Made by a program: the position numbers and the translations under genes. Positions 57,143 through 64,000 of a DNA stretch of 64,000 nt are shown here, piece by piece. The DNA is taken from the NCBI RefSeq assembly GCF_000768315.1, contig NZ_AQQX01000003.1, positions 496,001 through 560,000 of the forward strand. The letters run 5' to 3'. The notes beneath the pieces are model-generated. The model made no database searches. It saw only the letters and a list, made by a program, of their open reading frames with translations, and was not told the origin of the DNA. The stretch is from Pseudooceanicola atlanticus. Lineage in GTDB: Bacteria > Pseudomonadota > Alphaproteobacteria > Rhodobacterales > Rhodobacteraceae. Numbering within the stretch: position 1 is the first letter of the stretch; each line of letters starts with the position of its first letter.

Positions 57143-57164
57143 TTTGTCCATATATCTGGACAAA
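57143..57164. promoter_or_regulatory. 22-bp perfect palindrome between CoA-transferase and IclR genes
   Basis: TTTGTCCA (57143-57150) and TGGACAAA (57157-57164) form perfect arms around TATATC, in the only AT-rich patch of this divergent region. IclR regulators bind palindromes of about this size near their own genes. It probably overlaps the catabolic promoter; binding by the adjacent IclR is inferred. Confidence 0.75.
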
Positions 57165-57254
57165 TACAGCAATATTTGGAACAAGTAAGACAGAGCGCGA
57201 TTCACTTGTCAACGCGCGTCTGGATCAGAACCGGCAAACGGGGCAGAAGAAGTC

Positions 57255-58049
57255 ATGGCAGTCAAACAGATCGAAAACCTTCTGGCCTTGCTGGAATTCT
57301 TTGCCGAGCGACAGGAGCCCGCGACGCTGGCAGATGTGGTCCGACATTTCGACTGGCCACGATCCAGCGCTCATAACATACTGACAACATTGGCAGATGC
57401 GGGATACCTGTACGAACCCCGCGCACGCGGCGGGTACTACCCGTCATCCCGCTGGCAGCAATTGTCCGAAGCCTTCACCGAGGCCGAGCCGGTGCCCGAG
57501 GCGCTGCGCCGGATCATCGTCCGGCTGGGGGAAGAGACCGGGGAAACCACCTGGATTTCCGCCCCGAACGGGCAATTCGCGGTGTTCCTGGCGGTGGTCG
57601 AATCGTCGGCCGCCGTGCGCTACGCGGCGCAGCTGGGCAACCGGGTGCCGATCCATGTCACCGCGTCGGGCCAGACGCTGCTGTCGCAGATGCCCGAACG
57701 TGACCGCGAGGTGATCCTGCGCAAGACCGAATATGGCTGCTGGGGGCCCAACGCCGCCAAGTCGGTCGACGAGGTGCGCGAGCAGATGGCCGAGGCCGGG
57801 GCGCGCGGCTGGTTCGTGTCGGCGTCCAACTACTCGCCCGACCTGGGCGGGGTGGCGGTGCCGATCGTGCTGGGCAACCGGATCTATTCCGTGACCGTGG
57901 CCGGGCCCCTTTATCGCGTGACCGACAAGTTCGAGGAAAACGCCCTGCGCATCCACCGCGCCATCGCGCAGGAGCTGGGGCCGGATCATTCACGCAAGAC
58001 CCTGACGGGGATCACCATTCCCGACTGGCAGGGGGCGGCGCTGGACTGA
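57255..58049 (+). CDS. IclR family transcriptional regulator
   Basis: A 264-residue regulator. The winged-helix domain (about 1-70) includes IENLLALLEFFAERQEPATLADVVRHFDWPRSSAHNIL, whose recognition helix is in WPRSSAHNILTTL; the effector domain (about 85-250) has the IclR pattern RYAAQLGNRVPIHVTASGQTLLS and GVAVPIVLGNRIYSVTVAGP. It is divergent from the CoA-transferase operon and separated from it by the palindrome at 57143, so it most likely represses or activates that operon in response to its substrate. Confidence 0.95.
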   Translation: MAVKQIENLLALLEFFAERQEPATLADVVRHFDWPRSSAHNILTTLADAGYLYEPRARGGYYPSSRWQQLSEAFTEAEPVPEALRRIIVRLGEETGETTWISAPNGQFAVFLAVVESSAAVRYAAQLGNRVPIHVTASGQTLLSQMPERDREVILRKTEYGCWGPNAAKSVDEVREQMAEAGARGWFVSASNYSPDLGGVAVPIVLGNRIYSVTVAGPLYRVTDKFEENALRIHRAIAQELGPDHSRKTLTGITIPDWQGAALD

Positions 58050-58061
58050 TCCGGGCCGCGC

Positions 58062-58625
58062 TCAGGACGGCATGGAGGTCAGGCAGCGCACCAGTTCCAG
58101 CGAATTGCGAACGCCGAAACGGGTCATCAGCCGGTTCTTGTGGACATGCACGGTGCGCGGAGAGATCTCGAGCCGCCGGGCGATTTCCTTGGCGGTCAGG
58201 CCCTCGACCAGCAGCATCCCGACCTGCCGTTCGCGCCGCGACAGGGCCAGGACGGGACGTTCGGCCGAAAGATCCGCAAAGCTCCAGACCGCGCGGGCCA
58301 GAGGGGTGGCGGGGTCGAGCGCCTGCCCCCGGACACGGCACCAGAACAGCCCGCCATCGCGGCGCTTCATGATCCGTTCGTCGACATAGGCGCCATGGGC
58401 GCTGAGCTCTTTCGTCCAGTGCTGGCCGGTATGGTCGAACTCGTCCAGCGAGGGATAGAGCATCGCCAGCGACTGGCCCTGAAGGGCGGCGTCGTCATAG
58501 CCGAAGAGCGCGGCGAAGCGATGGTTGAAGCGCCGGATCATCCGGTCCTCGGAATAGAGCAGCCCTACGGGGGCGTGGTCGAAGATCGCGGAATCGAGGT
58601 CGGTCAGCATCGCGGGGTTCGCCAT
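58062..58625 (-). CDS. PAS-LuxR transcriptional regulator
   Basis: A 187-residue regulator starting MANPAMLTDLDSAIFDHAPVG. Residues about 8-115 form a PAS domain (FNHRFAALFGYDDAALQGQSL, LFWCRVRGQAL), and the C-terminal 65 residues are a LuxR-type HTH (LSRRERQVGMLLVEGLTAKEIARRLEISPRTVHVHK core, motif LTAKEIARRLEIS). There is no receiver domain, so it senses a small molecule or redox cue through PAS. It is convergent with IclR and divergent from the thiolase gene, which it may control. Longer upstream readings overlap the thiolase on the other strand and are discounted. Confidence 0.88.
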   Translation of the reverse strand: MANPAMLTDLDSAIFDHAPVGLLYSEDRMIRRFNHRFAALFGYDDAALQGQSLAMLYPSLDEFDHTGQHWTKELSAHGAYVDERIMKRRDGGLFWCRVRGQALDPATPLARAVWSFADLSAERPVLALSRRERQVGMLLVEGLTAKEIARRLEISPRTVHVHKNRLMTRFGVRNSLELVRCLTSMPS

Positions 58626-58695
58626 TAGGTAACTTTGCGGACTACCGGGGCGCGGCGCAGGGGGCCAAGATCGCGCCCAAGGTAGGAGAGACATC

Positions 58696-59856
58696 ATGCA
58701 ACCATGTATCACTGGCTGGGGCCACACGAAATTCGGCGCGCTGAAAGAGCAGAGCCTGGAAGACCTGATCATCGCCGCCGCCGACGAGGCGCTGACCCAT
58801 GCAGGCGTCGCCGCCGAGGATGTCGACGGCATCTGGCTGGGGCATTTCAATTCCGGCATGGTGCCGGATGCCTTTGCCTCTTCCTTGGTGATGGGGCTGG
58901 ATGACGGTCTGCGCTTCACCCCCGCGACGCGATGCGAGAATGCCTGCGCGTCGGGGTCGGCCGCGATCTACAACGCGCTGAACGCGATCCGCGCGGGCCA
59001 GACCAAGATCGCGCTGGTGATCGGCGTGGAGAAGATGACCGACCTGGATACGGCGGGCGTGACCAAGGCGCTGGCCGGGGCGTCCTACCAGAAAGAGGAA
59101 AGCGGCGTGTCCTTTCCGCAGATCTTCGGGCGGATCGCGGGGCAGTATTTCCAGCGCTTCGGCGACCAGGGCGCGGCGCTCGCGCAGATTGCGGTGAAGA
59201 ACCATGCCAATGCGATGGCCAACCCCTTGGCACATATGCAGAAGGCGGTGAATTTCGAGTTCTGCAACGCGGTGTCGGACAAGAACCCGATGATCGCCGC
59301 GCCGCTGCGGATGACCGATTGTTCGCTGATCTCGGACGGGGCGGCGGCGCTGGTGATCGTGGCCCCCGAACTGGCCGAGGATTTCCCGCAGGCCGTGACC
59401 TTCCGCGCCGCGGAGCAGGTGAACGATTTCATGCCGATGTCGCGCCGCGACATGACCGAGCTGACCGGGCCGCGCGTCGCCTTTGACAAGGCGTTCGCAG
59501 CGGCGGGTGTGGGGCTGGACGATATCGGCTTTGCCGAGGTGCATGACTGCTTCACCATCGCGGAGCTGATGATCTACGAGGCCATGGGCCTGAAACCCAA
59601 GGGCCACGGCGCCGAGGCGGTGGCCGAAGGGATTGTCATGAAGGGTGGCAAGCTGCCGGTGAACCTGTCGGGCGGGCTGAAGGCCAAGGGCCACCCGGTG
59701 GGCGCGACCGGCGTGTCGATGCACGTGATGGCGGCGCGGCAGGTGACCGGCAATGCCGGCGACATGCAGGCCGACCGCTCGGATCTGGGGCTGGTCTTCA
59801 ACATGGGCGGATCGGGCGTCGCCAATTACTGTTCGGTGCTTGAGGCGGCGAAATGA
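58696..59856 (+). CDS. Thiolase (SCP2-type, acetyl-CoA acetyltransferase family)
   Basis: A 386-residue thiolase of the SCP-x/SCP2 branch. The nucleophile is Cys84 in CENACASGSAA; His is in AKGHPVGATGVS; the branch-typical EVHDCFTIAE replaces the HEAF block of ordinary thiolases. The C-terminus (GGSGVANYCSVLEAAK) lacks the usual CxGxG cysteine motif, as in the SCP2 branch. RBS GTAGGAGAG precedes the ATG. It overlaps the AMP ligase by four bases. It would cleave a branched or ring-derived 3-ketoacyl-CoA. Confidence 0.9.
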   Translation: MQPCITGWGHTKFGALKEQSLEDLIIAAADEALTHAGVAAEDVDGIWLGHFNSGMVPDAFASSLVMGLDDGLRFTPATRCENACASGSAAIYNALNAIRAGQTKIALVIGVEKMTDLDTAGVTKALAGASYQKEESGVSFPQIFGRIAGQYFQRFGDQGAALAQIAVKNHANAMANPLAHMQKAVNFEFCNAVSDKNPMIAAPLRMTDCSLISDGAAALVIVAPELAEDFPQAVTFRAAEQVNDFMPMSRRDMTELTGPRVAFDKAFAAAGVGLDDIGFAEVHDCFTIAELMIYEAMGLKPKGHGAEAVAEGIVMKGGKLPVNLSGGLKAKGHPVGATGVSMHVMAARQVTGNAGDMQADRSDLGLVFNMGGSGVANYCSVLEAAK

Positions 59857-61370
59857 ACCCGGCGGAATGGCTGGCCCGGACGGCGCGGGACCGGCCCGAC
59901 GCCCCGGCGCTGTTCGTGGGCACGCGGCTGGTCGCGGATTACGCGGGCTTTGCCGCGCAGGCCGCCGCCATCGGCGCAGCGCTGGTGGCGCGGGGGATCG
60001 GGCCCGGTGACCGGGTGGCGATCTTCCTGCCCAATTCGGTCGATTACCTGCCGATCTTCTACGGTATCCTCTACGCGGGCGCGACGGCCGTGCCGGTCAA
60101 CGGCAAGCTGCACGCAAAGGAAGCCGCCTGGATCATCGCGCATTCGGGCACGCGGTTCGTCTTTGCCAAGGACCCCGAGGCCTTGCTGGCAACCGGCGAT
60201 ATCGGCGACACGCCCTGCATCGCGCCGGGATCGCCCGAACTTGCCGCGATGCTGGACCATGCCCCCCTGCCCTGGCCTGCGCCGATGGCGGGCGGGGACG
60301 TGGCGTGGCTGTTCTATACCTCCGGCACGACGGGGCGGCCCAAGGGGGCGATGCTGACCTGCCTGAACCTGATGGCGGCCTCGCTGAGCTATCTGGCCGA
60401 TGTCGATTACGTGCTGGCCGAGGATGCCGCGCTCTATGCCGCGCCGATGTCGCACGGGGCGGGGCTCTATAACTTCGTGCATGTGCAGCGCGGTGCCCGC
60501 CACGTGATCCCGGACAGCGGCGGCTTCGATCCGGGTGAAATCCTGGAATTGGGTCGCGAGATGCGCAACGTGTCGATGTTCGCGGCCCCGACCATGGTCA
60601 AGCGGCTGGTCGATGCGGCGCGGCATGCGGGGTCGGACGGCGACGGGATCAAGACGATCGTCTATGGCGGCGGGCCGATGTACGTGGCCGATATCAAGGA
60701 GGCGCTGGCCGTGCTGGGGCCGAAATTCGTGCAGATCTACGGCCAGGGCGAAGCGCCGATGACGATCACCGCCCTGTCGCGCGGCGATATCGCCGACAGC
60801 AGCCACCCCGATTGGGCGGCGCGGCTGGCCTCGGTCGGACGGGCGCAATCGGTGGCGGAGGTGCGGATCATCGGTGCGGACGGCGCCCCCCTGCCCCCCG
60901 GCGAGGTCGGAGAGATCGCGGTGCGCGGCCCGCAGGTCATGGCAGGCTACCTCGACAATCCCGAGGCCAACGCGAAGAGCCTGAAGGAGGGCTGGCTGAT
61001 GACCGGCGACCTGGGGCACCTGGATGCGGGCGGCTACCTGACGCTGCATGACCGGGCCAAGGACCTGGTGATCTCGGGCGGGTCGAACATCTATCCCCGA
61101 GAGGTCGAAGAGGCGCTGCTGACCCATCCGCACGTGCGCGAAGTGTCGGTGATCGGCGCGCCCGATCCGGAATGGGGCGAGATCGTCGTGGCCTTCGTGG
61201 TTTGCGACGGCACGCCGGAGACCGGCGCGCTGGACGAGGTCTGCACCAGCCAGATCGCCCGGTTCAAGAAGCCCAAGCGCTATGTCTTCGTCGACGAGCT
61301 GCCGAAGAACAATTACGGCAAGGTGCTGAAGACCGACCTGCGGGAGCGGCTGGCGACCGAGGCGGGCTGA
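59853..61370 (+). CDS. AMP-forming acyl-CoA ligase
   Basis: A 505-residue adenylate-forming ligase (short N-terminus, MNPAEWLARTARDRPDAPAL). The ATP loop is WLFYTSGTTGRPKGAML, then KFVQIYGQGEAPM (in place of the more common YGxTE, with QGEAPM), WLMTGDLGH, RAKDLVISGGSNIYPREVEE and PKNNYGKVLKTDLR with the catalytic Lys. It starts in an ATGA overlap with the thiolase, so the two are co-translated. It probably activates the acid whose CoA ester the thiolase pathway degrades. Confidence 0.92.
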   Translation: MNPAEWLARTARDRPDAPALFVGTRLVADYAGFAAQAAAIGAALVARGIGPGDRVAIFLPNSVDYLPIFYGILYAGATAVPVNGKLHAKEAAWIIAHSGTRFVFAKDPEALLATGDIGDTPCIAPGSPELAAMLDHAPLPWPAPMAGGDVAWLFYTSGTTGRPKGAMLTCLNLMAASLSYLADVDYVLAEDAALYAAPMSHGAGLYNFVHVQRGARHVIPDSGGFDPGEILELGREMRNVSMFAAPTMVKRLVDAARHAGSDGDGIKTIVYGGGPMYVADIKEALAVLGPKFVQIYGQGEAPMTITALSRGDIADSSHPDWAARLASVGRAQSVAEVRIIGADGAPLPPGEVGEIAVRGPQVMAGYLDNPEANAKSLKEGWLMTGDLGHLDAGGYLTLHDRAKDLVISGGSNIYPREVEEALLTHPHVREVSVIGAPDPEWGEIVVAFVVCDGTPETGALDEVCTSQIARFKKPKRYVFVDELPKNNYGKVLKTDLRERLATEAG

Positions 61371-61377
61371 CACGCAA

Positions 61378-61404
61378 ACAGGGCGGGTACGATACCCGCC
61401 CTGT
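61378..61404. terminator. Bidirectional terminator between AMP ligase and dehydratase genes
   Basis: ACAGGGCGGGTA (61378-61389) pairs with TACCCGCCCTGT (61393-61404), loop CGA. TCTTTGTTGTTT follows on the plus strand. It is placed between two convergent genes. Confidence 0.9.
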
Positions 61405-61439
61405 TCTTTGTTGTTTGGCCTGCTTGTTAGGCCTGCGCC

Positions 61440-62579
61440 TTACTTCTTGGGCAGTTCCACGATGCAGGAGCCGACGGCGGACATCTCGCCGTCCTGCTGT
61501 TCGGCCCGCTGGGTGATCTCGACGTAGAACTTGCCGTCCTTGTCGAACTTCCGCGCGACCTCGCCGTGGATCAGGATGATGTCGCCCTCGGGGTTGTGAC
61601 GGCGGACCTGGCATTTCGCCTGGCTGAGATGGCCGTCATCGCCCATCCAGTTGGTGACGTGATGGGTCAGCCAGGAGGCGCGTTCGGGGCCGTAATCGTA
61701 GGCACCGGGGGCACCGACCTCGAGCGCGAAATCCTCTTCCCAATGCACACGTTCGGGGCAATCGGGGATGCCGAAGCGGTTCTTGATGCCCGCGCCGGGG
61801 TGCTTCTGCTGAAGCTTCCAGGCCATCTTGTTGGCGCGGATATAGAGCCCGCCCCAGCCCTGGGCATAGGCGATGAAGCCGGTGACGGTCATCGGGCCCT
61901 TGACCATGGTGGGCAGCGCGTCGCCCACGGTCACGTCATCCCAGTACCGGGTTTCGGCGCCGCGGATTTCCTCCTGCTCGTAATACTTGGTGTAGCTGTC
62001 GAGCTCTTCCTGCGTGTAGACGCGGGGCTGGCGGTTCTTGACGTCGGTGTACTTGGTGCCCTTTTCGGCGGCGTGGTTGCGTTCGGTCCGGAAACACCAG
62101 CTGTCGGCCGCGGCCAGCTGATCGCCGGTCTTCGCGTCGTAGAAATCGACGTGGTAGATCTGCTGCACGGCGCGGCCGGCAAAGCGGGTCTCGTGTTCGA
62201 TCAGGTCCTTCAGATAGGCCTCGGTCCGCAATTCGGTGTTGCGGGCGATCGGTTTCATCCATTCCCATTCCGAGCCCGACCACATGGCGTGCACGCCCGG
62301 CAGGCCGCCGACATAGCCCGAGATGATGCGGCTGGTGGAAAACAGGAACGAGGGCAGCGCGATCACGTCGCCGAATTTCGTGCCCTTCGCATAATCCGGG
62401 TCGCACCAGAGCGGGTTGTCGTCGCCGATGCCGTGGGCGTAGTGGCGGATATTGTCGCGGGTGGCCTCGTAGCACCAGGGCTCCACGGTGTTCTCGATCT
62501 TCACGCCGATCCGCTTGGACAGGTCATCGAGCCCTTCCTGCGTGATACGGGGGAATTGTCTCTGGGTCATGTCGTTCAT
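61440..62579 (-). CDS. FAS1-like/MaoC-type dehydratase protein
   Basis: A 379-residue protein with two hotdog-like halves. The N-terminal half has EPWCYEATRDNIRHYAHGIGDDNPLWCDPDYA, the FAS1-like dehydratase/MaoC_dehydrat_N pattern with GIGDDNPLW; the C-terminal half has YDYGPERASWLTHHVTNWMGDDGHL, its second hotdog. Such proteins hydrate enoyl-CoAs, often branched or aromatic-derived. The start MNDMTQRQFPRITQEGL at 62579 follows GGAGGAG. It is coupled with the AMP ligase upstream on the minus strand. Confidence 0.87.
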   Translation of the reverse strand: MNDMTQRQFPRITQEGLDDLSKRIGVKIENTVEPWCYEATRDNIRHYAHGIGDDNPLWCDPDYAKGTKFGDVIALPSFLFSTSRIISGYVGGLPGVHAMWSGSEWEWMKPIARNTELRTEAYLKDLIEHETRFAGRAVQQIYHVDFYDAKTGDQLAAADSWCFRTERNHAAEKGTKYTDVKNRQPRVYTQEELDSYTKYYEQEEIRGAETRYWDDVTVGDALPTMVKGPMTVTGFIAYAQGWGGLYIRANKMAWKLQQKHPGAGIKNRFGIPDCPERVHWEEDFALEVGAPGAYDYGPERASWLTHHVTNWMGDDGHLSQAKCQVRRHNPEGDIILIHGEVARKFDKDGKFYVEITQRAEQQDGEMSAVGSCIVELPKK

Positions 62580-62616
62580 CTTGGTCTCCTCCAAATGCTG
62601 GTTATTCAGGGATTGC

Positions 62617-64000
62617 TCAGGCGGCCGCCTTTGCCTCGTTGTCCCTGAGGATCTTGCGGTTGACCTTGCCCGCGGGGGTCTTGGGCAGGTCGGTGACGAT
62701 CGCGACGTGGCGCGGGTATTCGTGGCGCGAGAGGGTCTGGCGGACGAGGTCCTGTATCTCTTCGACGAGGCCCGGGCTTTCGCTGTCCTTCAGCACGACG
62801 AAGGCCTTGACCACCTGGCCGCGCACCTCGTCCGGGACGCCGATGGCGGCGGCTTCGGCCACCTTGGGATGGCGCAGGATCGCGTCCTCGATCTCGACCG
62901 CGCTCATCGTCCAGCCGGCGGAGATGATGACATCGTCGGCGCGGCCGGCATGGTAGAAATACCCGTCCTCGTCGATCCGGCCGAGATCCTTGGTCGGGAA
63001 CCATTCGCCCCGACGCATGACCATCAGCTCGCCGATCTCGCCGGGCTGGGCGGGCTTGCCCGTGGCGTCATGCACCTCGACCACGTTGCCGGGCACGGCC
63101 TTGCCGAGCGATCCGTCGCGGACCTCGAAATCCTCGGCGCCGGGGTAATTGGCCAGGATCACCCCGATCTCGGTCGTGCCGTACATCGAGCAAACCGTGG
63201 TGCCGAACAGATCGTCGACATAGCGGGCGGTTTCGCTGTCGATGGGTTCGCCGGTGAACGTGAGCTTGTCGAAATGGTAGGTGAAATCCTCGGCCCGGCC
63301 GCAATTGCGCATCATCCGGTAATGGGTCGCGGCGGCCGAGAGGTTGGTGATCTCGAAATCCGACAACGCCTTGCACAGGCGCACCGGGTCGAACCGGCCC
63401 GAGAAGGTGCCGGTGGACACGCCAAGCGCCAGCGGTGACAGCGTGCCGTGCCACAGGCCATGGCCCCAGGCGGGCGAGGACGGGCAGAAGAACCGGTCGC
63501 CCGGGCGGATCCCCGTGGCATAAAGCGCGGCGACCATCAGCGTGACGATGGAGCGGTGGTTGTGCTTCACCGCCGCCGGCAGCGCGCGGGTCGTGCCCGA
63601 GGTGTATTGCAGCACCGCCAGGTCGCTGCCCGCGGTGTTGCAGGTGAAATCGGTGGGCAGGTCGGCCAGAGCGTCGAGGAAATCCTGGTCGACGACCACG
63701 ACCTCGGTCCCGCCGGCCTCGCGCGCCTCGGCCTCTTTCTCGCGGCTGGTGAACAGCAGCTTGGGGGTGCAATCGTCGGTGCGCAGGCGGATGCCGTCGG
63801 GCCCGAAAAGCGTGAACATCGGCACGGCCACCGCGCCCATCTTCATCGCGCCGAACATGGCGGCGTAGAAGGCCTCGGTCGGGTCGAGCATCACCGCGAC
63901 CCGGTCCCCCTTGGCCACGCCCTGCCCCAGCAGCCAGTGAGCCAGTTGCGACGACAGCGCGGACAGCGCGTCGAAGGTCACGATCTCGTCCCGGCCGTCG
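62617..64000 (-). CDS. AMP-forming acyl-CoA ligase (N-terminus beyond window edge)
   Basis: A partial gene, open to the window edge (about 461 residues seen). GVAKGDRVAVMLDPTEAFYAAMFGAMK, SMYGTTEIGVI, GYFYHAGRADDVIISAGWTMSAVEIED and PKTPAGKVNRKIL are class I adenylate-forming enzyme motifs. The ATP loop reads YTSGTTRALPAAVKHNHRS rather than YTSGTTGxPKG, so the usual Gly and Lys are missing; I recall the same variant as conserved in a ligase subgroup of roseobacters and rhizobia, so it is likely active. It is 37 bases upstream of the dehydratase gene on the same strand. Confidence 0.9.
   Translation of the reverse strand, partial: DGRDEIVTFDALSALSSQLAHWLLGQGVAKGDRVAVMLDPTEAFYAAMFGAMKMGAVAVPMFTLFGPDGIRLRTDDCTPKLLFTSREKEAEAREAGGTEVVVVDQDFLDALADLPTDFTCNTAGSDLAVLQYTSGTTRALPAAVKHNHRSIVTLMVAALYATGIRPGDRFFCPSSPAWGHGLWHGTLSPLALGVSTGTFSGRFDPVRLCKALSDFEITNLSAAATHYRMMRNCGRAEDFTYHFDKLTFTGEPIDSETARYVDDLFGTTVCSMYGTTEIGVILANYPGAEDFEVRDGSLGKAVPGNVVEVHDATGKPAQPGEIGELMVMRRGEWFPTKDLGRIDEDGYFYHAGRADDVIISAGWTMSAVEIEDAILRHPKVAEAAAIGVPDEVRGQVVKAFVVLKDSESPGLVEEIQDLVRQTLSRHEYPRHVAIVTDLPKTPAGKVNRKILRDNEAKAAA

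Overview
The window is one contiguous piece of a high-GC alphaproteobacterial chromosome. Gene content and order point to Rhodobacterales, probably the Roseobacter group: tandem MerR regulators ahead of a large acyl-CoA dehydrogenase/fad operon, TTTGCAAA-type operators in front of propionyl-CoA synthetase, a TRAP transporter, a Hint-domain protein and several sulfotransferases. I saw no tRNA, rRNA, transposase, CRISPR array or prophage. Genes are tightly packed, often with ATGA stop/start overlaps, and separated by short palindromic terminators. Species cannot be fixed from the sequence alone.

Layout. 1-2410: the start of a periplasmic 5'-nucleotidase (cut by the window edge), then DUF952-pyrD-arsC-like. 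2669-10979: a five-gene unit of an animal-type haem peroxidase, a lipoprotein amidohydrolase, an astacin-like zinc protease with a PPC domain, a subtilase and a trypsin-like protease; this is the most unusual block. 10996-13316: MATE pump and two hotdog thioesterases. 13472-21103: two MerR regulators and a beta-oxidation operon (acyl-CoA dehydrogenase, small protein, GST-like protein, thiolase, FadB/FadJ-type enzyme). 21104-21467: a gene-free gap full of short periodic repeats. 21468-29557: Hint protein, sulfotransferase, TauE/SafE permease, acyl-CoA synthetase, a protein resembling a dead M48 peptidase, Ada and a SPOR protein. 29624-34135: nucleoside salvage operon cdd-deoA-deoB-add-upp. 34381-38799: maeB and prpE. 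38878-46927: CsbD, GNAT, nadK, glyA, kptA, membrane proteins, an esterase, a DUF1353 lipoprotein and a second sulfotransferase. 47193-50127: lepA and a third sulfotransferase. 50471-64000: catabolic island.

How the genes work together. The fad operon, the acyl-CoA synthetase at 23857, prpE and maeB form a carbon-assimilation theme: fatty acids to acetyl-/propionyl-CoA, and malate to pyruvate. The 50-64 kb island looks like a dedicated pathway: TRAP import, activation by a class III CoA-transferase, oxidation by an acyl-CoA dehydrogenase, hydration by a MaoC enzyme and C-C cleavage by a CitE-like lyase, with a divergent IclR regulator and a 22-bp palindrome between them. Next to it lie a PAS-LuxR regulator, a thiolase, two AMP-forming ligases and a FAS1-like dehydratase. 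The substrate is unknown; a branched C4/C5 dicarboxylate is an inference.

The strongest leads are the peroxidase/triple-protease operon, a promoter motif pair it shares with the acyl-CoA synthetase 21 kb away, a 46-bp element of 11-bp repeats found twice, a 23-bp inverted repeat pair, a long inverted repeat over the lepA stop codon, and the unassigned catabolic island.
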